A DNA stretch of 34,943 nucleotides. Source: Clostridia bacterium. Lineage in GTDB: Bacteria > Bacillota > Clostridia > Oscillospirales > Acutalibacteraceae. The notes beneath the pieces are model-generated. The model ran no database searches, was not told the origin of the DNA, and saw nothing but the letters and a program-made list of their open reading frames with translations. The stretch is from contig JAUNDK010000012.1 in NCBI GenBank assembly GCA_030526115.1, positions 1-34,943 of the forward strand, given 5' to 3'. Made by a program: the position numbers and the translations under genes. Of this stretch, positions 15,814 through 22,528 are shown piece after piece (position 1 is the stretch's first letter; each line of letters starts with the position of its first letter).

Positions 15814-17103
15814 TCAGTCCTTTTTATCATCTAAGCCCGGAATCTGAACCGTGTGGTCCACTCTTGCCTCAAACGGACAGTCTGTCCTCAGACAGTAGCC
15901 CTCAACAAGATCCTCGGCAAATGCCTTACATGTGGGAGAACCACAGGCTCCGCAGTCAAGGCCCGGAAGCTTCTGAACAACCTTGTTAATCTCTACCATC
16001 ATGCGCATGGATTCCGCAATGTCATCAGAGAGTGTGAAGGCATTTGAGAACTCCAGTTCATCCTGCCATTTCATGTCTTCAGGTATTTCCTCATCTCTGT
16101 CGAGATGATTTTTGGAGACAGGCATATATTTTCTCAGGCTCTGAATTCTTGCCTTGGCAACATAAGGATTCTCTACACACAGGGCACCGCCCACGCATCC
16201 GCCCGGGCATGCATTAAGCTCTATGAAGTCGAGCTTGCCTATGCGCTCATCCTCGGTTTCTTCAAGAACACGTATGCAGTTTTCTATACCGTCTGCTGCA
16301 AGGTATTTTTCTTTAAGCAATGCTGTGGACTCACCACCGCTGGTTGCCCAGCTCACACCTATGATTCCCGACTGCGCAAGAGGTTCAAGTGTGGTGAGCT
16401 TATCCATTTTGCTTGAGAGAAGCGGGAAAATCTCACTTATTGCAATAGCGCCGTCAACAGCGGATTTTTCGCAGTTTATGGGTGCTTCCACATCTGTTAC
16501 CTTTGCAGGGCACGGTGTGATAAAGAAAACGCCTATATCTTCAACAGGGATATTCTCCCTTTCTGATGCTTCTTTTTTTGCAAGTCTTGCCGCTACCTCC
16601 ATAGGAGAGTAAAGCGGAAGAACATGGTCGACAAGGTCAGGGAATCTGACCCTTATCAGTCTTACAATAGCAGGACATGCGGAGCTTATTACAGGGCGAA
16701 GAAGTTTACCAGAATCCATAAGTCTTCTTGTTGCCTCGCTGACAAGCTCTGCGGCACCGGCGACTTCATAAACCGAATCAAAACCCATGGCTTTGAGACC
16801 GTTCAGTACATAATCTATATCATCAAGATTATTAAACTGACCATATAATGAAGGTGCCGGCATAGCTATTGTATATTTAAATTCGTTAAGCTCGATTAAA
16901 TGTGTAAACTTTGCCCTTTTGGCATGCTGAGGACATACTCTTATGCATTCACCACAGTCTATGCAACGCTCGGAGGTGATTACCGCCTTGCCGTCACGGA
17001 CACGAATTGCCTCTGTGGGACATCGTTTAATACAGTTTGTGCAACCTACACATTTATCTGAATCAAGGGTAACGGAATGATAGAATTTACTCAATTCATC
17101 CAA
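15814..17103 (-). CDS. hydS: Putative sensory [FeFe]-hydrogenase (HydS-like, group D type)
   Basis: The 429 residues comprise two N-terminal 4Fe ferredoxin motifs (Cys18-28 and Cys47-57), an H-cluster domain and a C-terminal cluster motif. L1 is SSACPAI (140-146), L2 is TPCPAK and L3 is ELNACPGGCVGG. The C-terminal CGACGSPTC fits the CX2CX4CX16C spacing reported for sensory hydrogenases. The proton-relay cysteine of L1 is Ala142, as in Thermoanaerobacter HydS, where activity is low and sensing is proposed. No PAS or kinase domain is fused. Neighbouring ATPase and DRTGG proteins may carry the output, which is inference. The start is TTG at 17103, or a second TTG at 17094 that is better spaced from AAAGG. 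Confidence 0.9.
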   Translation of the reverse strand: MDELSKFYHSVTLDSDKCVGCTNCIKRCPTEAIRVRDGKAVITSERCIDCGECIRVCPQHAKRAKFTHLIELNEFKYTIAMPAPSLYGQFNNLDDIDYVLNGLKAMGFDSVYEVAGAAELVSEATRRLMDSGKLLRPVISSACPAIVRLIRVRFPDLVDHVLPLYSPMEVAARLAKKEASERENIPVEDIGVFFITPCPAKVTDVEAPINCEKSAVDGAIAISEIFPLLSSKMDKLTTLEPLAQSGIIGVSWATSGGESTALLKEKYLAADGIENCIRVLEETEDERIGKLDFIELNACPGGCVGGALCVENPYVAKARIQSLRKYMPVSKNHLDRDEEIPEDMKWQDELEFSNAFTLSDDIAESMRMMVEINKVVQKLPGLDCGACGSPTCKAFAEDLVEGYCLRTDCPFEARVDHTVQIPGLDDKKD

Positions 17104-17142
17104 CTACCTTTCTACTATTTTCCATCTGAGTAATGCTTTTGT

Positions 17143-17577
17143 TTACACCTTTTTACCATCCGGGTAAACTATCATTGTAACAGTGGTTCCCACACCGACC
17201 TCTGTGTCTATCTCTATGGAGTCGGTGTATTTTTTCATATTAGGAAGACCCATGCCCGCACCGAAGCCAAGGCTTCTTACATTATCGGGTGCTGTGGACC
17301 ATCCCTCCTGCATTGCCTTCTCTTTATCCGGGATTCCCGGGCCGTGGTCGGCAAGGATAATCTCCACCTTATCGGGGTCTATATTTACATAGGCCTCTCC
17401 GCCGCCTGCGTGGATTACCATGTTTATCTCACCTTCGTACATGGCGATGGCAACCTTTCTGGTGGCATCGGGACTGTAACCTATTTTCTTTAACTGACGC
17501 TTTACATCTGAAGAAGCTTCGCCGGCTCTTGTGAAATCATCACCGGGAACCTCATATTTTAATTCTATCATGCTCAT
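17143..17577 (-). CDS. RsbW/SpoIIAB-like ATPase (anti-sigma regulatory type)
   Basis: A compact GHKL ATPase of 144 residues, the size of an anti-sigma factor kinase. The N-box is EGEINMVIHAGG (Asn52), the G1 box is LADHGPGIPD (76-84), and the lid is SLGFGAGMGLPNMKKY (102-117), followed by EVGVGTTVTM. It probably binds ATP and may act as a Ser/Thr kinase on a partner, but no STAS antagonist or sigma factor is encoded nearby. Its position between a DRTGG gene and the HydS-type hydrogenase suggests it transmits a redox or H2 signal, which is inference. It lies two bases after the DRTGG gene. An alternative start is the ATG two codons in. Confidence 0.88.
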   Translation of the reverse strand: MSMIELKYEVPGDDFTRAGEASSDVKRQLKKIGYSPDATRKVAIAMYEGEINMVIHAGGGEAYVNIDPDKVEIILADHGPGIPDKEKAMQEGWSTAPDNVRSLGFGAGMGLPNMKKYTDSIEIDTEVGVGTTVTMIVYPDGKKV

Positions 17578-17579
17578 GA

Positions 17580-17921
17580 TTATTCTTCTCCCCTGAGCCC
17601 TGCCTCATAGAGTTTTCCGCAGGCTGTGAACATTCTGTAAGGTGTGGCAAGAACTGTCATATCTTTCATTTCTGCGAGGTTCAGAATGGTCTGATCCGGT
17701 GTTTTGCCTCTTACAAATATAATGCAGTGCATGTCCATCATCTCGGCTGTGCGAACAACCTGAGGATTCATAAGACCCGTAAGCAGAACGCTCTGATTCT
17801 TTACAAATGCAAGAACATCACTCATCATATCACTTCCGCATGCAGTGAGAACCTCTTCATCAAGATTTCCTTCCACGAGAATTTCACTGTGCAGTACTTT
17901 TGCAACTTCTGATACTTTCAT
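17580..17921 (-). CDS. DRTGG-domain protein (first gene of the HydS operon)
   Basis: A 113-residue DRTGG-domain protein and a distant paralogue of the one at 15476-15808. The two share the overall pattern SDMMSDVLAFVKN / GLMNPQVVRTAEMMDMHCIIFVRG / TVLATPYRMFTACGKLYE, with a Thr-Ala-Cys near the C terminus in both. Function is unknown; ligand sensing is the usual guess for this domain. I prefer the ATG at 17921 because GGAGG (17931-17935) is 9 bases away; a TTG at 17924 directly precedes it. The 140-base gap upstream carries a weak promoter candidate and the serA terminator. Confidence 0.87.
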   Translation of the reverse strand: MKVSEVAKVLHSEILVEGNLDEEVLTACGSDMMSDVLAFVKNQSVLLTGLMNPQVVRTAEMMDMHCIIFVRGKTPDQTILNLAEMKDMTVLATPYRMFTACGKLYEAGLRGEE

Positions 17922-18020
17922 CAATACTTTCCTCCAATATATGGGAATGTATAAAGTTTAACTGTTTTTTTGAAGTTTTGCAACAGATTTTGTAAATTAT
18001 ATATAATTTTTAATAATTTT

Positions 18021-18056
18021 AAAGGGCAGAATCTTCAAAACTGAAGTTTCTACCCT
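18021..18056 (-). terminator. Intrinsic terminator of serCA
   Basis: The arms AAGGG-AGAA-CTTCA and TGAAG-TTCT-CCCTT (18022-18056) pair with two internal mismatches. On the minus strand they are followed by a T/A-rich TTTAAAATTATT. It lies about 12 bases past the serA stop. The tail is less uniform than at the other terminators in the window. Confidence 0.75.
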
Positions 18057-18067
18057 TGTTTACATTA

Positions 18068-19234
18068 TTATTTGATGTGTCTTACTCTGATTACACCGTC
18101 GATTGTCTTAATCTGGTTGATGAGAGACTCAGGAACCTCTGTGTCAAAGTCGAAGATAGTATAAGCTATATCCTGTCTTGACTTGTTGACAAGATTCTCG
18201 ATGTTGTAACCGCCTGCGGAAACAAGCTCTGTCATGTGACCGAGCATACCAACTTTGTTAGCATGGAAAATGCAGATTCTGTCGCCGTCTGCTCTTGCAA
18301 AGCTGACATTTGGCATGTTTACGGAATTGCTGATGTTACCGTTCTCGATGTAATCGATAGTCTGGCGTGCAGCCATAACGGAGCAGTTCTCGTCTGCCTC
18401 AGGTGTACCTGCTGCGAGGTGTGGGCTGAACACAACATTAGGATGCTGCATCTGTGCAGGTGTTGGGAAGTCTGTTGCGAAAGCTGTGATCTTGCCTGTG
18501 TTGAGGGCATCGAGAACAGCATCGTTATCAAGAATCGGTCCTCTTGCGTAGTTTACAAGGTAAACCCCGTCCTTCATCATGTCTATCTCTTTCTTGCCGA
18601 CAAAACCACGGTTCTGCTCATTGAGAGGAATGTGAACGGTGACAATGTCGGAATCCTTATAGATTGTCTCGACATTCACTACGATAGTAACGTACTCCTT
18701 AAGTTCTGCTACTCTCATGTGTGGAAGATATGGATCGTATCCGATAACCTTCATTCCGAGATCATGGCATGCTCTTGCCATTCTGGAACCGATAGCACCG
18801 AGACCGAGGATACCGATTGTTTTGCCCATGATTTCAGGACCACGGAAAGCTTCTTTGCCCTTCTCTACTGTCTTGCCTGCTTCAACCTCTTCATCAGGAA
18901 GGGACTTAACCCACTCCATAGCCTTGAAGCCGTTGCGCATTGCCATAATCATTCCGGCAAGTGTGAGCTCCTTAACTGCGTTTGCGTTTCCACCCGGGCA
19001 GTTGAAAACTACAATACCCTTCTCTGTGCACTTGTCAACAGGAATAGTATTGACACCTGCACCGATTCGAACGATGGACTTGAGGTTCTCGCCAAGCTCT
19101 ATACCGTGAAGCGGTGTGCTGTGAACGAGAATTCCGTCAGGATTTGTAATATCATCGCTGAGCTTATACTTCTTATCGTCAAAGACATCTCTGCCTGCTT
19201 TTGCTACGCTGTCGTAAGTTTTAATATTGTACAT
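18068..19234 (-). CDS. serA: D-3-phosphoglycerate dehydrogenase
   Basis: First step of serine synthesis: 3-phosphoglycerate is oxidised to 3-phosphohydroxypyruvate with NAD+. The 388 residues show an N-terminal substrate domain, the NAD-binding loop GILGLGAIGSRMA, the catalytic Arg in NYARGPILD, the TDFPTP region, the catalytic His in FSPHLAAGTPEADENC, and a C-terminal ACT domain (about 315-388; DRICIFHANKVGMLGHMTEL). The ACT domain suggests serine feedback on the enzyme. It lies 20 bases downstream of serC, so it shares the serC leader control. Ribosome site GAGGAAAC precedes the ATG at 19234. Confidence 0.96.
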   Translation of the reverse strand: MYNIKTYDSVAKAGRDVFDDKKYKLSDDITNPDGILVHSTPLHGIELGENLKSIVRIGAGVNTIPVDKCTEKGIVVFNCPGGNANAVKELTLAGMIMAMRNGFKAMEWVKSLPDEEVEAGKTVEKGKEAFRGPEIMGKTIGILGLGAIGSRMARACHDLGMKVIGYDPYLPHMRVAELKEYVTIVVNVETIYKDSDIVTVHIPLNEQNRGFVGKKEIDMMKDGVYLVNYARGPILDNDAVLDALNTGKITAFATDFPTPAQMQHPNVVFSPHLAAGTPEADENCSVMAARQTIDYIENGNISNSVNMPNVSFARADGDRICIFHANKVGMLGHMTELVSAGGYNIENLVNKSRQDIAYTIFDFDTEVPESLINQIKTIDGVIRVRHIK

Positions 19235-19254
19235 TTCAGTTTCCTCTTTTCGGA

Positions 19255-20370
19255 TTATTTATAGTTTTTCTCAAATTCTTTCATAGTATCAACGAGAAGC
19301 TCTACGCCCTCAATCGTCATACCGTTATATATACTTGCTCGGCATCCGCCTACAAAACGATGACCCTTGAGGTTAATCATACCCTTTGACTTTGCAAGAT
19401 TCAGGAAGTCTTCGGTTGCCTCTTTTGAAGGAAGTGTGAATGTCACATTCATGATGGATCTGTCCTTCGGATTTACAGGGTTTGCGAACACCTTTGAATT
19501 ATCAATGTAATCGTAAAGCATGGAAGACTTTTTAACATTGATTTCTTCCATTGCCTTTACGCCACCGTTTTTCTCCACCCAGTCAAACATGAGTCCTGCC
19601 ATATAAATGGCGAAAGTTGGAGGTGTGTTATACATGGATTCGTTATCTGCCGCTACTTTGTATCGGAGCATTATCGGCACCACAGGATCTACATCTTTTT
19701 CAAGAAGGTCTTTTCTTATTATTACTATTGTAAGACCTGCAGGACCACAGTTTTTCTGTGCACCGGCATAGATAAGGCCATGTTTATCCACATCTATCCA
19801 CTTGCCGAGAATTGCACTGGACCAGTCTGCTACGAGAGGCACTTTGCTTATCTCGCCATTCTGAGGAAGAACTATGGACGGAAGCTGAGTTTCATAATCA
19901 TTGAAAGCTGTTCCGAAGATTGTGTTGTTGCCTGTAATATGCAGGAACTTTGCATTCTCGGGCAGATTTTCACACTTTGGAATATAGCTGTAATTATCTT
20001 CCTTGGAAGAACCTACACAGACTGCGTTGCCCCAGCGTGCGCCTTCTTCTTTTGCTTTTGTGGCAAACTGACCGGTCTGCATATAGCAGAAGGTATCACC
20101 CTGATGGGCAAGGTTCATTGCTGTCATGGAAAACTGCATTGTTGCTCCGCCCTGGAGAAAAAGTATCTCGTAATCATCCGGGATACTCATAATTCTTCTG
20201 AGAGTATCTGTTGTATTATGAAGAATTCCCTCAAAGGATGGTGAGCGGTGACTCATCTCCATAACAGAACAACCGGCACCCGGATAACACAGTAAATCTT
20301 TCTGTGCCTGTTCGAGAACCTCAAGCGGCATCATACTCGGACCTGCTGAAAAATTATAAACACGATTCAA
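19255..20370 (-). CDS. serC: Phosphoserine aminotransferase
   Basis: PLP enzyme that converts 3-phosphohydroxypyruvate and glutamate to phosphoserine, the second step of serine synthesis. The 371 residues have the typical N terminus NRVYNFSAGPSMMP, MEMSHRSP (about 38-44), the PLP-holding segment ADWSSAILGK, and the Schiff-base Lys206 in YAGAQKNCGPAG. The start is TTG at 20370: GGGGG lies 8 bases upstream and the conserved N-terminus begins right there. serC heads the serCA operon and follows a 190-base leader with a Ser-rich peptide and a terminator, so its expression is probably set by Ser-tRNA supply. Confidence 0.97.
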   Translation of the reverse strand: MNRVYNFSAGPSMMPLEVLEQAQKDLLCYPGAGCSVMEMSHRSPSFEGILHNTTDTLRRIMSIPDDYEILFLQGGATMQFSMTAMNLAHQGDTFCYMQTGQFATKAKEEGARWGNAVCVGSSKEDNYSYIPKCENLPENAKFLHITGNNTIFGTAFNDYETQLPSIVLPQNGEISKVPLVADWSSAILGKWIDVDKHGLIYAGAQKNCGPAGLTIVIIRKDLLEKDVDPVVPIMLRYKVAADNESMYNTPPTFAIYMAGLMFDWVEKNGGVKAMEEINVKKSSMLYDYIDNSKVFANPVNPKDRSIMNVTFTLPSKEATEDFLNLAKSKGMINLKGHRFVGGCRASIYNGMTIEGVELLVDTMKEFEKNYK

Positions 20371-20403
20371 ATTTCTGAACCCCCTTTTTTGTGCTTAAAT
20401 AAA

Positions 20404-20433
20404 CGAAAAACCGGAAGGTGTGAGCCTTCCGGT
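20404..20433 (-). terminator. Attenuator terminator in the serCA leader (segments 3:4)
   Basis: A perfect 8-bp stem, 20411-20418 with 20425-20432 (CCGGAAGG and CCTTCCGG on the minus strand), extends by one A-U pair and is followed by TTTTT. It lies between the leader peptide and serC. It would abort transcription before serC unless segment 3 (20424-20432) pairs upstream instead. Confidence 0.9.
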
Positions 20434-20514
20434 GTAGTCTAAACTGTGACTTTGTAATCCGAAAAGCGCAACCTTAAGAAACCCATGATGATGACCATGA
20501 GCAGGAGCTTCCGG
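20424..20514 (-). promoter_or_regulatory. Alternative RNA pairings of the serine attenuator
   Basis: On the minus strand segment 1 (20508-20514) is CCGGAAG, inside the leader ORF. Segment 2 (20459-20467) is GCTTTTCGG, 7-15 bases past its stop codon. Segment 3 (20424-20432) is CCGGAAGGC, the 5' arm of the terminator. Segments 2:3 form 9 pairs including two G-U, and 1:2 form 7 pairs including G-U; 3:4 is the terminator. Segments 1 and 3 share CCGGAAG, so both compete for segment 2. A ribosome stalled on the Ser codons would hide segment 1 and favour 2:3; one at the stop codon would hide segment 2 and favour 3:4. Confidence 0.75.
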
Positions 20515-20536
20515 ATGTAGAAATAACAAAGTACAT
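20474..20536 (-). CDS. Serine-rich leader peptide of serCA
   Basis: A 20-codon ORF with AAGGAG 8 bases before its ATG. The peptide is MYFVISTSGSSCSWSSSWVS: nine Ser (TCA four times, TCC twice, TCT twice, AGC once), with one Gly, one Cys and two Trp. Ser, Gly, Cys and Trp together make 13 of 20 residues, and the last three are all made from serine. It begins about 24 bases after the predicted transcription start and is followed by the alternative pairings and a terminator ahead of serC. It is too short to be an ordinary gene. Its composition, ribosome site and place fit a ribosome-mediated attenuator that reads charged tRNA-Ser. Confidence 0.85.
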   Translation of the reverse strand: MYFVISTSGSSCSWSSSWVS

Positions 20537-20566
20537 AGTAGTTTCTCCTTAAAATACATTAAATGC

Positions 20567-20595
20567 AGTATAAACACAAAATGCACGAATGTCAA
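20567..20595 (-). promoter_or_regulatory. serCA promoter
   Basis: On the minus strand there is a consensus TTGACA (20590-20595), a 17-base spacer and TATACT (20567-20572). Transcription should begin near 20560, which gives a short 5' end before the leader peptide. It is among the strongest-looking promoters in the window, as expected where control is by attenuation. Confidence 0.88.
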
Positions 20596-20772
20596 GCAAA
20601 ACTTGCAAATTCGATTTATATCAACATATAAATTACATAAATTTTGAAATTTCAGCAACGCAATCCGTAATTCTCCACAAAATATTCATATATGTATTAA
20701 ACATAATGACAATCTCTATTTACTATATATAGCAGAAAATGCAAAATTCTTGCAAAGAGTAAAGCCCCTGAG
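20596..20772. other. AT-rich divergent spacer between serCA and the deacetylase gene
   Basis: With the leader and both promoters removed, this central stretch holds no ORF, hairpin or repeat that I can support. It is AT-rich and separates the two divergent promoters. Confidence 0.5.
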
Positions 20773-20801
20773 TTTAAATAATGCAGGTTTTATGGTATTA
20801 T
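20773..20801 (+). promoter_or_regulatory. Promoter of the deacetylase-hydrolase unit
   Basis: TTTAAA (20773-20778), a 17-base spacer and TATTAT (20796-20801). The -10 is preceded by TGG, giving an extended -10. It is about 35 bases from the ATG at 20842. Confidence 0.6.
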
Positions 20802-20841
20802 TCTATTGTGCATAATATGCAGATTTGAGGTACAATTAAAT

Positions 20842-22494
20842 ATGTTAAAAATTAAGGATAAATTTGTCCGTTTCATGTGGAAAATCACCATTTTCTATAT
20901 GATTTCAGCTTTGTGCGCAGGCACTCTGCTGACTGGCACCCATGCAAATGCCGCTAAGAATGATGATAAGCTGATAGCCATCACATTTGACGACGGACCG
21001 GGTATCTACACGTCCGATCTGATTGACAGGCTTAACGAAAGAGGTGTTAAAGCTACCTTTTTCATAGTGGGAAGCAACGCTGAATATTATCCTGATGTTA
21101 TCAAAAAAGCCGCAGACAGCGGACATGAACTGGGTAACCACTCATACGATCATGCCCTGCTGACAGATATCGGTGAAGAACAGCTTATAAACGAAATATC
21201 GCTTACAAACGATATTCTGAAAAAAGCCGACGGAAAGGACAGACATCTGATTCGCCCCCCTTACGGTGAGTTTAACGATGCTGTCGCAAAAGCCGCCGCT
21301 TCACCTATGATTTACTGGTCTGTCGATACCGAGGACTGGAAATCACTCTCATCCGAAGCTGTTTACAATCATATCATGACTCACGCCTATGACGGTGCTG
21401 TTATTCTGATGCATGATATTTACGGAACCAGCTGTGATGGTGCCATATGGGCCATTGACGAGCTTCTCGAGAACGGATACAGTTTTGTAACCGTATCGGA
21501 GCTTTTTGAAAAAAAGGGAATCACTCTTCAGGATGGTGTCATGTATTACGATGCCGTAAGAAGCTCATCCCCCACACCCACAGAAGCACCAAAGGAAACT
21601 CCAAGCCCCGAACCTAAAAAAGAGGATAAAAAAGAATCGGTCAAAACAAGCAAGGTAACACTTACCACAGAGACAAGACTGTTATCTGAATCCGAAGACT
21701 CAGCTTCTTACAGCGCAGTTCTTTCAAAGGGTATAAGTCTTGAGGTATGGCCGGCTGACAAAACCGGTTACCACAAGGTGAAAACTCCATGGGGTAAGGA
21801 AGGATTCATAACCGAAGAAAACCTTAAGCTGTGCACTTCGGAACAGACCGAGAAAAAATACAGTTCACCGGGATTACCGGACACTCCAACCAATATCAAG
21901 AGAGTGACAAAAACCGCAACCGGTATATACGCAAACACCGGTTTTACCGAAGCTTTAGGTTATATCGGAGGAAAACAGGAGATTACCCTGCTCGGAACTT
22001 TCGGCAACGGTGTATGTCTGATTGAAACAGAACTCGGAAAAACCGGATTTGTTCCGGAAAGCAGACTTCAGAACTATCACGTATCACCTTTTAAATCGGT
22101 TATTCTCGATATTCCCGAAAGCGGATATATGCTTACCGATGCAAATCTGAGAATTGAACCAGATGAGAACTCCCCTATTCTCGGAGTTCTTACAAAAGAC
22201 GTAAGTTTGCAGGTTACGGGATCTTCCGGAGTGTGGTTCAAAGTAAATCTCGGAGATTTCAGCGGATACATCAGGGATTATACAATATCCGGTAATGAGG
22301 ACAGTATATTTGAAAAAGCCACAGTAAAAGAGGATTCAAAGCTTTACTGCTCTCCTGACAAAAAATCCGATTCCCTCGGAAAAGTTCAGTCCGGTACAGT
22401 TGTATATATTTTAAACAAATCAAATGAAAACTATTATCTGATACTCGCTCCTTCGGGCGGATTATCATACATTGCAAGTAAAAACATTGAATAA
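20842..22494 (+). CDS. Secreted polysaccharide deacetylase with SH3b repeats
   Basis: NodB-type (CE4) deacetylase, probably acting on peptidoglycan or chitin-like glycan outside the cell. From the ATG at 20842 the 550 residues have a signal or anchor segment (12-36, ending ...THANAA), then motifs TFDDGP (48-53), the metal His pair in GNHSYDH (100 and 104), RPPYG (138-142), DTEDW (162-166) and LMHDIY with His191. All catalytic motifs are present. A Pro/Ser/Glu/Lys linker (240-270) leads to about four SH3b-like repeats, probably wall-binding. The ATG at 20842 follows GAGGT by 10 bases; a TTG at 20806 would add 12 residues with no ribosome site. Confidence 0.92.
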   Translation: MLKIKDKFVRFMWKITIFYMISALCAGTLLTGTHANAAKNDDKLIAITFDDGPGIYTSDLIDRLNERGVKATFFIVGSNAEYYPDVIKKAADSGHELGNHSYDHALLTDIGEEQLINEISLTNDILKKADGKDRHLIRPPYGEFNDAVAKAAASPMIYWSVDTEDWKSLSSEAVYNHIMTHAYDGAVILMHDIYGTSCDGAIWAIDELLENGYSFVTVSELFEKKGITLQDGVMYYDAVRSSSPTPTEAPKETPSPEPKKEDKKESVKTSKVTLTTETRLLSESEDSASYSAVLSKGISLEVWPADKTGYHKVKTPWGKEGFITEENLKLCTSEQTEKKYSSPGLPDTPTNIKRVTKTATGIYANTGFTEALGYIGGKQEITLLGTFGNGVCLIETELGKTGFVPESRLQNYHVSPFKSVILDIPESGYMLTDANLRIEPDENSPILGVLTKDVSLQVTGSSGVWFKVNLGDFSGYIRDYTISGNEDSIFEKATVKEDSKLYCSPDKKSDSLGKVQSGTVVYILNKSNENYYLILAPSGGLSYIASKNIE

Positions 22495-22528
22495 ATATTT
22501 TGAATTTACAGAGAAAGGATGAATGCGA

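Noticed and set aside
9311-17103. One continuous hydrogenase operon
   Set aside because: A terminator at 14619-14647 and an extended -10 at 14514-14522 divide it into two units, though readthrough is possible.
18236-19264. 342-residue plus-strand ORF opposite serA
   Set aside because: Lies wholly over serA, which shows all catalytic motifs; composition is typical of a reverse-frame shadow.
20400-20560. Serine T-box riboswitch
   Set aside because: No conserved T-box sequence (TGG-containing bulge, AGGGTGGNACCGCG-like element) is visible; the Ser-rich ORF with alternative stems explains the leader better.
20395-20658. 87-residue minus-strand ORF in the serC leader
   Set aside because: It overlaps the promoter and terminator in another frame from the Ser-rich ORF, has no ribosome site and runs through the terminator stem.
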